Below are positions 23,101 to 60,690 of a stretch of 64,000 bases of DNA, in pieces. The position numbers and the translations under genes are program-made. Each line of letters begins with the position of its first letter. Position 1 is the stretch's first letter. The stretch covers positions 1,958,501-2,022,500 of the forward strand of contig JAQGDQ010000001.1 in assembly GCA_030141605.1 (NCBI GenBank). The letters run 5' to 3'. The notes beneath the pieces are model-generated. The model saw nothing but the letters and a program-made list of their open reading frames with translations. It did not search any database and was not told the origin of the DNA. This stretch comes from Tubiluchus corallicola (Eukaryota > Priapulida > Priapulimorpha > Priapulimorphida > Tubiluchidae).

Positions 23101-24705
23101 CAGAAGCAAGTGTTCATTCAATAAGGTTTCATGAAGTGAATGGCATAAAGTTCGATGAAAAATTTGTAAGATGTAATTAATACTAAATAGTGATTGAAAA
23201 TACTTATCTTTTTGTTTCTTTACAGTGTGATCTTTTTACTAATATCATTTACTTGTTGTCATTATGAATTATAACCATGCCTAATGTATATTATAAACAA
23301 ATTATATTACGCAGCAAATCACGGTAATAGAAAGCTAATAGCTGGCAAAACTAAGTGCTATGATATTAAATTGTCGCAGACTGAAATCGTACTGCCTGTC
23401 TAAACATTTGTATTTCAAAGGCATTGGAATACAGCCATTGCCAAAATTTAAAGTACAGTTAGTTGCAAAAGACTCTGCTCTCTATGAACATCTGCCCTCT
23501 ATTAACATTATATTACTTGAATACTTTTGCATTGGTCAAATCAGTGAACGAACAGTGGTTTTCAATAAACATTCAGTTTCACCGACAAATAGTCCAAACA
23601 TTTTAAATTGTACATTGCACACGAGTAGTTTCTTCAAGAGATAATCTGAGTTTTTGCGATTCATATTTTGATTTTAAGATTATTATGGGATTTTAATGCT
23701 ACTTGTATGTTGTAAGAAGAAAACCTTCTAGCTATTCTTTCTACGCAGTTGAAAGTATGGAATAACAGCTATAAATATGTATATTGATTAAGTATTCTGC
23801 TGCGTTCTTTGGAGAAACCATCACTTTTTACTGCTACACAAGTGTCGAATTTATTTCTGGTAGCTAGACTTCGCAACAATGATCAGTTAAAAATAGCAAG
23901 CTTGAGCAATGAAGATACTTTGGACTTATGTTTGCTAATAAACTTACTAATGGGTGCGTATGGATTCTCCTATCAAGCAAACCTGAGAATGAATTTTGTT
24001 ATTACGGAAATTATAATTTCTCCTACTTCATTGTCATTTTTCCAATTTACCAATGCGACATATTCAAGCATGCAATCATTTTATGATAACGTGATTAGTA
24101 CTAATCCAATTATCCAACTCACTACTTATATATATATAGGTCAGAAAAAATCTCAAATATTTTTGGCTGTGTAGACATAGGCGAGCTTCCAACGGAATTT
24201 TGCTATTGTCATATTGCTAACTCAGGATTTAGATTTTTTATTACCATTTTATTTGGCACCTTTTCACAATATACAGGTTGCATTAAAATCAATAATAACG
24301 TTAGTCTAATTTCCATCGTAAAAATTTAGATTACTCCTAAAAAGTTTATTGGTGCGGTGCATAATTTAAAGTGTTTGGACTGTCCATGGGAATATGCTGG
24401 TGAAAGCGCACGTTCATTGAAAAACCAAAGCGCAAGTTATCATCTTAAAATGTATGTTATATTCCACTCAGATTTAAAACTAGATCGTTCTTTCAATTTG
24501 GACCATAAAATATTTTGGCAAATGCAATAACTGCACTGAGCTAAATTACCACAAACGTAACAAATTGCACTACATATTTTTGGCATTAACTATATTTCAA
24601 TGCTTTAAGAATACAAGTGTTCAACAATTGATCAAAAAGTGTAATTTCAATCTGTGACGCTTAGTAGCGCAGACTGATTTGTTGTATATCAACTATTAAA
24701 ATCCT
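20191..24705. other. No gene recognised
   Basis: AT-rich, with scattered short open frames (20979-21260, 23360-23644 and 23809-24174 on the plus strand). None has a recognisable domain, signal peptide or paired splice sites. 21300-21440 is a loose CTAC/CTAA low-complexity tract. Confidence 0.4.
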
Positions 24706-24717
24706 ATCATCATCATT

Positions 24718-24792
<75 letters not shown>
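24706..24792. repeat. (ATC)n microsatellite
   Basis: About 28 ATC triplets, encoding poly-Asp in one minus-strand frame; not a gene. Confidence 0.97.
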
Positions 24793-25944
24793 GTTATTAT
24801 CTTTTTTGTCTAATGTAATTTGCTTGCTATGCAGTGCCGTCATTTCACGAGGACTTGATGAAAACTGAAATATCGTGTTATTATAAACCTGTTGGAATTC
24901 AAGTTATCACGGTTATCGTTGTAATTATATAGATCTAATGCATCATTCATCAATTTTAGAATGTCCAACTGTTTACTATTCCCGGACACTGATTGACAAT
25001 AATTGTCTTCGATCCATGCGAATCATTTTGATTTTTCAAAACTCAACGCATGGCAGGTTTTCCTGTTTACTTAATTTCGCTTGAGAGGAAAAATAGCTAC
25101 AAAATATCAGAAACCACTCATCGCACAATGCACAAGCTCACGTCTTTTTAAATTATATTCTAGCATATACGTTGTCAGTTAAGATATGCATGTATGTAAG
25201 CTTTCTATACCTACAATGGTCAGTTAAATTATTCTAATTTAAAAGGATGATTTGATTGACATATTCAGGTCACTCACAAAAAATCGCCATTTTTTGATAA
25301 ACTTTTTCAGGGCATATGGGGCGGCACAGTGACTCCCTCTCAATCGCCCAAGCACCTTTCTGAACCAAAATTAATGAGTCTCATGGTCGACCTTTAGGAG
25401 ATAATGACCTGGCAATTCAGCACCGATAGAAGCAGTACGACCAAGATAAATTCGAGCTCATTCTTATTGACCTTGGATTTGATGAGCGTCTTATCCTGGG
25501 CGGTAAAGCACAGACTTGCATGTATAGAATTAAACAAGCAGTACAACTTGCGTTATAATTGCTTTTTATCATTCCTCTACTCAGTCGTTCACAATAGACT
25601 TAGAAGTGGAGAAGATCTCAATAACCAAACTAACACCACTGCTGAGTCATCAGAGCTGCAATGTTAGTTCTGTTACTCAGTCATTAATTGTTACTCTTCC
25701 ATTACTGCGAGTTCGATTTATTTTTGCACATGCACTAGGGATTAATCAACATTAATGAGTGATTGTGGAAGAAAAGTCTGGGGAATTATTGTGCCGCAGC
25801 GTCGCACATTAATCTGCAATGCAGCATATAATTATGCTTAGAGGAGCCATAATAAAACCGGTGATCATCGAGGGAGACCAAGAGAAAGAAATTAAAAGAA
25901 AGACAGAGACACACATAGAGAAAGAGTGTAAAGAGTGTACAGAT
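24793..25944. other. No gene recognised
   Basis: The only longer frame (25404-25667, plus strand) has no recognisable domain or splice context. Confidence 0.4.
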
Positions 25945-26231
<287 letters not shown>

Positions 26232-29200
26232 TTAGGAGAAAGAGGGAGAAAAGTGAGAGATGAGGAGAGAGACAGAGGCAAATAGAAGTAGTGGAAGAGA
26301 GGTTGAAAATTGATGAAACTGTGAAACATAATGCGTATTTCAGTTTGTGAATCTGGGCTCCAGTGTGGAATACTAAAGTTCATAATTTTGTTAACTGGAG
26401 CGTGGGCAAAATTCTTTTAGCAACTGCCAAACACTGTACAAGTCCTTATCCAACATTATTTAAATTTTGATGTGGATCACTTTAATTTACTAAATTAAAA
26501 TTAACTACAACTATAACTTTGAGTAAATCTTGGTTAACTCGACTACAAAATCTGTCTCAGAAAATGGCGCACGGCCTACTTTTCAATTAAAATTTAAGGA
26601 TACCGAAGGCTTTGTACAGTTAACAGCTATGTGCTTTGTAACATTTTGTAGCTGTTTTTCTTTATTACAACTAATTAATTAAACAGAAAAGAGTTGCCGA
26701 CTTATTGCAACACTGAACAGGTTTAAAAAAGAGATGTAAATTCGGCGCCGATCGATGATGAAAGTCGGAATCCGGGATCCAAGACCACATGGTAAGGTCT
26801 ATTTAAAGTAACTGGGCCAAGTGATCTACCTGGGCCAAGCCGTGTTTGGATGGGCATAAATCCCGCTGAACCACAGAAATACAGTAAACAGGGGCAGATG
26901 ACACTTTCTAGTAGCAGTTTTCTTATCCATCTAACTAACCCGACTTGGCATTGCTTTACTTTGCAGCAGGCATACACCGTGACCAGTTAACTATTATCTG
27001 ACCAAAAACGCAATAGAAAAAGCTGTGTGTTCCATTATAACTTTTTTCACGTCTGTATTTTGATGGTTAACGGTACAAATTCTTGTTTGCAAGACCTTGT
27101 TACTTGAAAGACAAATATACTCTCGTGACAGCATGAGGAAATGGTTGGTGCATATAATCCAATTTCGAAAGATTCTTTCCATTTTATAAACCATACTGCT
27201 AGTTATAAATCGCGAAAACATCTGCCGATTTAGCTTGGTATCGTATTAACTTAATTCGTTTTCTCGGAAAATCTAATTGCGGGGGCGTATGATGAAGGCA
27301 GTTGTTGCAAACAGGAAACAGCTCCAGTGGACGGTTCAATAGTATTATTGTGTGGCTGCGTCACCTAGTATCAAGAATATTAAATAATCTGATAAAATGT
27401 TTTAATAAAGACGAACAATTTCTTATTTACCACAGTTATGATTATTTGAAACTGGTCCATAATATTTTACTATTACCTATAAGTTTAGACTGAAAGGTAG
27501 AAGTTTGCAAGTTAGTGTATTACATTAAAACTTCATAATGTTTTAAACATTTTCAGGACTCTTGCTAAAATTAAAATAATCCTACAGAATTATAAGCATC
27601 AACAACTAGAGTTTTTTCTTGCTTTAAATACGCACAAGTGTTTCATAAAAATAGAAAAAATAATTTTCTACATATTTTCGGTACTTGGATCTGAAAATTC
27701 CTAAACAACTGCACTACGAACTAATTAATTTGACAACGCGAACGTAGTGATTGCTGACCAAGGAACAGTAAACTGGTACAGGGTTGAATAACTTATCAGA
27801 GATTTTTTTCAAATATTAATGCTTATTTTGAGCAAAGAAAGTACTTCTGGCTGAGGTGGTTTGAGATAATCTTATTTTAGTGAAAAAGTTGGTAGTAGAT
27901 GAGTTTCAACATTAATTCTACAACAAACTGTTATTAAGACTAACAAATTGTTATTTTTTTACAAACTCAGTAAATTTCAAGATATTAGAGCTAATGTCGC
28001 TTGCATATAATTTATTATGCCTATTTTAGCTTGATTATCTTAAAGCATTTAGGCTTAGTTTTTAAGTGTTCTTCCAGAGTCATTCAAAATTATGATTTTC
28101 GTTTTAGTTTGGAAAATATGTGGAGAAACTTTTTATGCGAGTCCACGAGATGTTTTTTGCTATTTTGATTCTTTATACGACATACAGATTAAGGATCTGA
28201 ATGATGACCAACGCGACAACTTGAGGAACTTGAGATATACAAGATCTTCAAGATGCCAGAATTTGAAAAATACAGTAGTTTTCAGCCATATCCTTTCACT
28301 TGTAGAGCATATAAATGTATTATCAGCTGATACAAACAATTTCTTAAATAGCAATATTTTTCAGATGAAGTAAAACAGTTCAATTTAAACTGAGCATTTA
28401 AATCACTTTACCATCACCAGCATACGTAACTTTTCGGTGTTTGATTTTCTTTTTCATTCCGTATGACCCTGGAATAAATCTAAATTTTCCCTCTCGACCA
28501 AAAGAATGGTTCTATAAGAACATCCAAGCGAGTTACATTTAGAAAATATATAAATAGTTTTATCAGCATTGCAATTAACAAGTAAGTTTGATAAGCAAAA
28601 CATCAATAACACCTCTTGTTGTTTCAGCGTTTTATTCAGATTAGATTTCATACACTTAAGAGGTAAGTTAAAGTCAGGGCAATGATTTTATATTTCATTC
28701 CAGAACAGTTAGGTGATCCGTTTATAGATGAGCAAACAAACATAGATAATCGGTTTAAAGAAGATTTTATCTTTGTAAAAATATTACAAGGAGGTTCTTA
28801 ATTTAGTTGGCAGTATCAAACCGCAAGAAACTGGTTCACGCTTAGATTTTGTCGCCGATGCCGCACTGATGTCAGGATTATCTCTAGCAGGATGACTCAG
28901 CGTGAGGAAATGCAGCGGCACAGCAGAGATTTCTCATGTGTTGAGCTCTGACAGCTCGACTTTGGTTCACTTACATTTGGCTAAACAAATAAGCTTAGTG
29001 GCTAATTTTAAACCGAATAACAACCTTGCGTCGAAATAAATGGTAAAAATAACTCCTGACGTCCCCGACTCTCAATGAGTGAAGGTTATTCGCTTAAGTG
29101 CGGACACTTATAAATAATATATTCATAAATATGTAGCTACCATATAATTATTTCATCATTTGAATAAATAAAAGTATATCTTTATAATTAAATATTTCAT

Positions 29201-29405
29201 ATGCTAACTTTCTATGTTAACATCATAATTTTGCTGTCGCAATACGACAATTTACATCAATTTCAGATCAATGTTTCCAATATTAATATATTCAACTTTT
29301 CAATATATTCTTAAGGTATGCAGCAAACGGCCTTTGCAAAATGTTCATTATATTGTATAGTACACTGATATGTTAAATTACTCAAAATTGTTGCTGATAT
29401 TATAA
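26232..29405. other. Region downstream of receptor gene A stop; no gene recognised
   Basis: I looked here on the minus strand for the transmembrane, kinase-homology and cyclase exons that should follow the ectodomain of receptor gene A and found none of the hallmark motifs (for example the cyclase DIVGFT and FGDTVN blocks). Open frames at 26723-26977, 28092-28373 and 28454-28651 match nothing I know. There is also no AATAAA on the minus strand close after the stop at 29406. Confidence 0.45.
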
Positions 29406-51667
<22,262 letters not shown>

Positions 51668-52659
51668 TGTTCTTCAAAATTACACTCAGGTAGATACGCC
51701 TTACCTGCAGAAATACTTTTTAATTTATTTTTCAGGGTTACTTACTGAGGCATCTTTGCGATTATTTTCTTCTTTAAAGCACGTGTATAACGAAACCTTG
51801 TCTTGTCAGTTTTGTGTACTCTTGTAAAGCGCATGCTTTGCTTCCCAAGCTGCTCTGGTCTATGTTGTAGGCGATACTGGATTTGTTGCGGTGATTTGCT
51901 AGGTCTTGCACATAGTTCTGATATACGGATGGGTGAAGTGGAGTTCCGCCCAGTCTTTTGGTAACTTATGCGCCACGTGATAACTAATTGCTTAACAAAA
52001 TAAGTAAATGATGTGTGCACAAGCGCGGAATGTCACACGGAATGCGCATGCAACTCCACCTGCCCATGCGTGGGCGACGATTGCAAAGATTTTAACAATC
52101 AGTTTGATAACTATCTGCATTTATTAAAAAGATTCTTTTGAGCTTGTGGCTTGTCAACAAATTGCAATTTCGCTATTCAAAAAATAAGTAGACAATAGAA
52201 AAATGTAGCAGGACGTCTCATAGGGGACAATCTGCTACATGTTAAGGATGACGGCTGTATTACGACGAATCTGCAGTGTTGGAAACTGAGCGTGCTGTCA
52301 CATTATCAGATAACGTTAGAATTGTGAATCATCAATGACCAACTACCTAAACATACGATGGATCAACTGGCACTAACGACTGATCGAGCAGACTAACGCA
52401 ATAGACAAATTTTACCCAACGGCAGAAGTTTTCTTTTTAGCCTGGTGACCGATAAGAAGCTAATCTAGCATTTAATTAGCTGACGTCACAGCTGGCTGAT
52501 TGGCCAGCTGTTAATTTGATTGACTGATTGATTATTGGGTGGCTAGCTGAACGAGCTATCAGTTGAATAACTAATAGACCATTAAAAACAATTAACAAAC
52601 ACGAGCAAATCTACCGACCTATTTTGCTAAATAAATGAGATTCATATATGAGAGAATAA
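51668..52659. other. Upstream region of receptor gene A, no gene recognised
   Basis: The promoter of gene A (minus strand) should lie near the left end. A short frame at 51742-52020 (minus) is arginine-rich but matches nothing known. Confidence 0.4.
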
Positions 52660-53190
<531 letters not shown>

Positions 53191-53705
53191 TTCAATTAAT
53201 CAATTCGTATTTGACGTAATAGGAATAGCTTCTAAAACTTGGGGACAAGTTCGTGAACTATCAGTGCTGATGTGGTTTCAAGGCGAACTAAAATGGCAGC
53301 TCGTGTTGCGCCGTCGACCGACAATAATTACCTGAAACGGAAAAGGAAATCTGCTGGATCATGATTGCAATACTCTAGAAAACTACTACACATAGCAGGC
53401 TTATTGTTAACCATGAGCACTTTAGAAGTGGTAGCTTTTATTGTGTCCTATGCAAATTAATACACTCGGCCAGAATTGTTCAGCTAGGACCAGCTTCGGG
53501 CCCATCCTGCAATAACAAATATTGTTTTGAAAATAGGTAGAGACTTGATTAAGACTACCTAGTTTTGATCTTTATAAGCTAGTCAGTGCGCAGCCTTTTC
53601 TAGCATAAAATAAAGATGTAATACATGTAAATGAATAAAAACCGATGTTCATAAAAAGGTTTCCCCGTCGACTTGTTTTCTGTGTTTTCTGTGTGTGTGT
53701 GTGTT

Positions 53706-53793
<88 letters not shown>

Positions 53794-53795
53794 TG

Positions 53796-53829
<34 letters not shown>

Positions 53830-55799
53830 CAGAAACAACAATTTAACTTCTGCCGAGATGGTAGCAGAGGCTCCGTACGTAACGGCATTACTTCACCATT
53901 GAACCTGTCTTAAGGACTATCATGTTGTGCTAGGATTGTTTTATTTTTGTAGTATTTTGTTGCAAAGTAAGTTTCTACGGCAATGATGACGTCGTCGACG
54001 TGCAAGTTTCGTGAAGCATTCAGGCTTGAACACTATGCAATCCGTTCAGCATGTCAACTGCGGTATAAAAATCTGTAATAATAATTTATACATATTAATT
54101 TTCAGAAAATGAAAAAAAAAACTGCTACACAACCGCTCTCTGAATTTGTAATTACAAAAGCAGCTGTTGCATCAATTTGCATGATGTTGTGTTCTATTAA
54201 CATAGGGCCTACAATGACAATTAAAGAAATGATATTATTACATTTTAAAAATCTACACTGATAGAACTGTTCCTTTGTATGACATATAAATAAACAACAC
54301 TATTTGCTATGCACATACGTCTGAAACGTCTGGCACTGTAGGAAAATGACATATAAGAATAAGACACTTAAGACCTGAACAAGGTGTACGGTGTAAAACT
54401 ACTTGCATTTACAATCAGGCAGACTCTGTTGGACTTCTTCTTACATGAAAAGTGTACCCACGGTTAATCAATCACTGCAGATCCAATGGAGGTGGTTGCG
54501 CATGTTAACAATATTCTTGCTTTAGACAAAATTATTAATAATAGTATGTTTCACATTTATATGTTTTAGAAACAATGTTTAGAAGTCTTCCAGCTGTTAA
54601 TCTTAAGGTGGACCTAGTAAAACTTTCGACATGCCAGTTTAAGAAGGGAGGTAGAGCAAGAACCAAAGAAAAAGAATGAAGGCTATTATATTATAAGCTT
54701 TCTCGCGACCAAGGCCAATAGAGTTTGATGTGTTTTCTTGAAATAATTGGCTTATTAAAAGAATTTTGCAAGCGGTTGTTCATTTTATCACTTTATTAAA
54801 AGACGTTCCAAATGTGTTGTGTTCCTATTTCAAAATTTATGGGCACTTGTAAGGTGTTCCAGTTTTGAGCGCTGTGATTTACTGTATTGTAGATGTAGGG
54901 GTAGTTTTGTTACAAGAAAGTGGAAATGAGTGCTTTAAATTAACAAAACAAATATATACATAAAATAACTAGTACAAGTTTTTCCAGGAAATTCAATAAC
55001 CGCGAGCGAAAATACATTGTTATTGAGAAGAAAAAGAAATTACGTGTGTTAGCAATACAAGGTTTTAGAACAATTAAAATCTATGTCGGTAGTTCACTTC
55101 GATTTGCGATTGTGCCACACTGATGCTGAGTTTTGGTTTGGTTATTTATCCTGTGTAACTGCAGGCCGATATTAACCTTAATGTAAACTGCACTTCATTA
55201 ATTTTTGTTGTATGAATAATTTCTCTATGCAGCAACAGCAAAACAAAGTACAACAGGAGAAAGCTGTAATTCGAAATATATCCCGTAGCTACTCTGTATA
55301 GTATTTTGAATGCATTTACGTGCATTATTTTGCGTATTTGGGATTCTCGCCTGCGATGTAACCTTATAAACAGACTTGTTTCGACCTGAAATGGGTCTTG
55401 TACTCGTTCTTATTCATTTAACCTGCTTTCAGTCAATTTTTGTATTCCTACATCACAATAGAGTAATTTTGTATTGTAGTTTTTTGCGACAAAGCGGCAC
55501 TTTAAATAACATATACCTCGAAATATAATCTATGGCAATATTAAATGGTGTTCTAAACGATATATCCAGGTTAGTGGTGCAGGGTGGTGGTCCGGAAAGA
55601 CTGATAAGAGAATAAACAAATGCTTCGCATTCTGGATTAGTTTTTCAAGTTGGTTTGAATTTTTCAATATTTTATTTTTTGAATTCAATTTTTTATTTCA
55701 CACTCCAGGTGTATAGTATAACACACACAATCACACACAAATTATAGATACTATTTACAAACAAACACAAAAATACTAAACCATCTGTAACCTAATTCC
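53191..55799. other. Intergenic DNA with (GT)n; no gene recognised
   Basis: Apart from the dinucleotide array at 53691-53830, nothing coding is recognisable. The region is AT-rich. Confidence 0.4.
53691..53830. repeat. (GT)n with (GA)n tail microsatellite
   Basis: About 128 bp of GT followed by a short GA run. The overlapping Val/Cys and His/Thr frames are artefacts. Confidence 0.97.
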
Positions 55800-56285
55800 T
55801 TACCATATAAATAAAAAAAATAATAATAATGTATATAAGATTGATCGCCATTTAGCAGGTACACCTGACGTGTTCCTAATATCACTATTACACAGCTGGT
55901 TCACAATGGCATTACTGCAGTTTATTATCCTTACATACAGGCTAAACACACATTTTCTTCTAATAAAATCAAAGTATTTTAAATTATAGGATACACATAA
56001 TTGTCTTGCACTAAAGTCGAACGGTTTTCCGAAAAAATTTCGCAGTAATACATTGTATGCTACCTTTAGTTTTTTAATATTGTAAAGATTGAAGTTTCTC
56101 CATGTAGCCATACAGTAATAATTACTACAGTAGCTGTTTATGAAAATCTTTTTACATCATCACTACAATTTTTAAATGTATTTAGCAGTTTGTTTGCTCT
56201 ACAGTAAAACAGAGAACGTTGCCTTATGATGTCTACATCATCTTTGTTATCTGAAGTTATGATATGATGTATCATTTGAAAGAAA
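55800..56285 (-). pseudogene. LINE ORF2 C-terminal fragment
   Basis: Minus-strand frames read HHIITSDNKDDVDIIRQR, SLFYCRANKLLNTFKNCSDD and VKRFS, then after a frame break WRNFNLYNIKKLKVAYNVLL, RNFFGKPFDFSARQLCVSYN and LRKC-like RRKCVF. This is the RT C-terminus common in invertebrate LINEs ('GHIIT......DI..Q...LY.RAN.L...F..CS..VK' then 'KLKVAYN...R...G.P...SA.QM.V'). It is interrupted upstream by the (GA)n array at 56294. Confidence 0.8.
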
Positions 56286-56291
56286 ATTAGC

Positions 56292-56398
<107 letters not shown>

Positions 56399-57629
56399 GG
56401 AGAGCAATTTGCGCACCCATTCATTTTTATGGTAGTGACAAAAATATTATTGCACGTTATTACGAGCTAATAGGATTAAACATGCGCTGTAAGATTTGCA
56501 AGACGAATAAGTGGCACCATCTACAGCTTAGTCATGCTAATTCAGTGTGAACTAAAATCGCTGCTAATCGCTGCATTCTCAAGCAGAGAATAACCTGTCA
56601 CGCAGCACAGTTAATACCGCAGCTGAGCCTAACAGGGTGCCTGAAGTAGGTGTCACAAAAATAGCTTTAAAGAATTATATTACTTTATAGCAGTTTTATG
56701 CATATATCGTACTCGATTTGAAAAAAGGATGATTTTTTTTGTTGTTTTAATTTTAAATCGCCCGCGACACTGTTCCGACTGCGCCTTTACATGGCGTCAT
56801 ATATGCACAACGTATAAATCAGGGGAAATAAATCTTAAAATATGTCACAAAAAAACTTTCCATGCAAAATTATATTACTTAGCACTTCGCTTACCTGCTT
56901 GAAAAACTTATGTAACTAGAGAAGAAATTATTAGTTATTTAAAATGCTTTCAACAATTGGTAAAATGTCGCTGACTCACCCTCCAGGGTGCACCACTCAC
57001 TAACCAAAAACGTAATAATTTTAATCTTATTGACAAGATACAGTAATTTTAAATTTTATTTAGTTAGTGACGTGTGCCCTCATTATTTTTTTAAAGTTTG
57101 CACAATGTTATCTAAACTTCTTTCAAATGACTTATCGTGAAAATTGGTGCGTCTAATGGTCATCGCGGGAGTTTAAATTTACAGCGTTATATGTTTTATA
57201 CAGCGTTATTGTCGATGCAGATATAATATGCAAAAAGACAGTATGTAAGTGTTATAAAATTTCAAGACGAATTTTTTAAGCTTTATGTAAGTGGAGGGTT
57301 TTTTTGTGCTTCAAGCATGATAGCCATCCGTATTTCACAAAACTGTTCAAAAAGAATCAGTCAGGCAATGGGTATGATTTATGAGTATTCAAATTGTGAT
57401 ATGAGTGTTGTAAAACTGTATTTTAGTAGCCACAACATCGTTTAATTATAATGTTAGTATCGTTTAATTATAATGCTCTAGAATCTAGTAGATTAGAATG
57501 ACGCTATTCTAAGTCGACAGTCTACTCATCACAAAATAACTGATAGGTATGCTGCCACATTGCTGGTCGCAGTGCACATTTTATATTAAAGTGTCAATTA
57601 CACGTACTTTAATGGTAGTAAAAAAATCC
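56399..57629. other. No gene recognised
   Basis: AT-rich intergenic DNA. A short block, TATCGTTTAATTATAATG, is duplicated near 57445-57475. Confidence 0.4.
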
Positions 57630-58260
<631 letters not shown>

Positions 58261-58489
58261 ATCGCTGTCTCGAATGTCTGCACATAACTCCTACCTACGT
58301 ATGCAGTTGCATAGAAGTTGCGCCGCCTTAACTAGATTAAAAACCTTGTAGGTATAACCATCACCGTAAAAGTTTAGCATAAAATCAAAGCATAAAAATT
58401 TATTACATGGAAATGCCTATTATAGTACGTTCGTAAACACAGTAGCCCGTTGTTTATTTTGTAAAACACTTGCTAAACTCGCTGTAGGT

Positions 58490-58650
58490 GTTTTTAAAGG
58501 AAAACCGGGCCCATCTTTGCCATAATTTAAAGCAATCTACCCTGTTTAAAACATCGAAATGCAACAATATTTTCTTAATAATGACTTACGTGAAGGAATT
58601 ATTACCGCAGAATGGCAATTTCGCGTTCGCGCGGCTAGTTCTTTGTTGTT
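58490..58650 (+). repeat. Dispersed repeat, copy 2
   Basis: Partner of the repeat at 1-150 (inverse orientation). It shares AATGACTTACGTGAAGGAAT and CAATTTCGCGTTCGCGC. The surrounding 58261-59690 shows no gene. Confidence 0.5.
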
Positions 58651-59689
58651 ACGGCAGTTCACCATTCGCTAGCTAGATGGGTAGTAGCGCCTGCATGTCA
58701 GAAGAGCGCTACACACAAAAAACAGGTGCTGTACCTTTCAGTTCAGATGTGTTCAGTTGTAAGGTAGTGCACACCATCGAGAGCTCATGTGTGAGCACAG
58801 TGGTAAACTTTAAAATTGAATTTTGAACTTAATTTGCCGAGTTTTTGTATATCATACTGAATTTTATATAATAGCACCGTACTGCAAACGCTACTTTCGA
58901 AAATGCTGGGCTCGCATACCGCTGAATAAGTTTTTAACCTATTATTTAACTAAAAGAAATGCTTTGGCACTAGTATTGATATTAACATGTATACTTTTCA
59001 CCGTATTTCAAAATGGGTAAGATGTGAAAAATCATCCTGCTTTCCTTTAATACTGGTGACGTTATGCCAATTGAAAATCAGGATGTCGGGAAGCAGGGTG
59101 CTTTTGCAGCAAAAATCAACGAATTTAACTGCCTCTCCTGGTAAAACAAAGCTTTAGACCATGTTTAAACCAGATAAGCAATTTTAAACTATATTGAATA
59201 GGAATTGATTTAAATTTAGTTTATAGCGCGCTTCCATTCCCTTTAAACCGGATAAGGCAGCTAGTGGATTGTAGGCGCATTTTGCTGATAGTTTAAACAA
59301 CAGTTTATTTAACTAACCGCTGGTTGGTGATACATAATTTTATACATAATATAAACAAGAATTCTACCTTTAGAAACACAGTAAACAATATGCTGAATGC
59401 GTGTTCTAAGAGAAGTAACTTGGCAATAATTTTTAACAGGGTGCTATCACTGTTATATTGTATATTGGAATGGCTGGCACCCGGAAAGGCTGAAATCCAA
59501 GTCTACTATGTATGACGCACGCAGCAGCTCGACGACGACTACTTAATTGAACCTGTTACTACCGGGAGGCGCAGCAAGCATTGCCATGACTACATGCACG
59601 CGAAGCTATGTTAGGTTAAATGGAAAGAAAGATTAACAATTACTATCGGTGTAAGTATTTTTACTTATCATTATCCGCAACAATAACTA

Positions 59690-60690
59690 TTTCTAAATAA
59701 CTACTCCCATTGGCTGCACCAGCCTAAATTTCATCTAAGTCATGGTGTAAAATATAACGATCAAGATCATCCTAGGGTTACCATATTGTCTGAGTTGAAA
59801 AAGAGGACACGGGTACATGACCTTCATTTCATCTGTAAATGCACACTATCGTTTCGGCATTGCTACTTTCTAATTAACCTTTACCAGTTACGCTCGAAAC
59901 TGCAAAACAGCGAAACTATACAAATTTAAAGAAATTCACATAAAATTTAAAAACAAACAAAATGGCTCCTGGAAGCTGACGTCATTTTAAGTAGTTAGCG
60001 AATACGCCGAGTATCGACAACGGTGTGAGTGATGTGACCCATAGTGATGTGCGCATCACTTACTTTTGTTCAGTAAATATGTACACAAAGCTTTTACAAG
60101 GGTTGCATTTTGAGATGTTAGCAACATTTTGTATTGAAGGTTAACGAGCTTTTCTTTGTCTCGTACTGTCGAACGCCTCTGCAGTTGGCAACGTCCGTAC
60201 ATACTGATTGAGGCAAAACCCGGACAAACTGCCGATTTTTTGAAAACCCACTCGGACAGAGGCCCAAAAAGAGGATGTGTCCGGGGAAACCTGGACGTAT
60301 GGTAACCCTATATCATCCCAAAGTGGACGAAAGCGCTTTAAATCATCAGCAGTTAATGAGATGCTAGTCCCTGGGGAAATACAATCAGTAATATCATTAA
60401 TAAAAATAAGGAAGCAGTATGGGCCACTCAAAGTTCCTTGGGGATACCACTTATAGCGGGGCGCCATTCAGTGGATATACCGTTAAGAACAACACGTTGG
60501 AAATGATGGGTAAGAAAGTAACCGAACCACTTAAGAAGCTAACCTCTTATACGAGAATATTCCATCTTAAGTAAAAGGCGCTCTTAGTGGACAGAATCAA
60601 GTGCCTTTTTGAAGTCAAGATAAAGTACATCAATACCAGTAAATCGAAGAGGCTAGTCCACTGATTTAAACACGGCAATAGATTAGAGAC
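59690..60690 (-). pseudogene. LINE reverse transcriptase fragment split by a DNA transposon
   Basis: On the minus strand, 60690-60311 reads GIDVLYLDFKKALDSVH (RT motif A), LLKWFGYFLTHHFQRVVLNG, a broken 'SGIP.GTLSGPYCFLIFIND' (motif B) and SLTADDLKRFRPLWDD (motif C, ADD). After the insertion, 59772-59690 continues DDLDRYILHHDLDEI and AGAANG, matching the 'L..DLD.L..W' that follows motif C. Stops and a frameshift make it inactive. Confidence 0.8.
59773..60310. mobile_element. Non-autonomous hAT-like transposon (538 bp)
   Basis: Terminal inverted repeats TAGGGTTACCAT (left) and ATGGTAACCCTA (right). The flanks are 8-bp near-identical duplications GATCATCC (59765-59772) and TATCATCC (60311-60318), the hAT-type length. 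Removing the element and one duplication restores continuity of the LINE reading described in the entry at 59690. No transposase frame is visible inside. Confidence 0.75.

Noticed and set aside
28092-28373. 93-codon plus-strand frame
   Set aside because: No recognised domain, no clear splice or promoter context, and a shadow frame on the opposite strand; evidence too weak to call a gene.
60141-60467. 108-codon minus-strand frame as a single gene
   Set aside because: Its first half is LINE reverse transcriptase and its second half is the inverted-repeat end of the inserted hAT-like element; the fusion is accidental.
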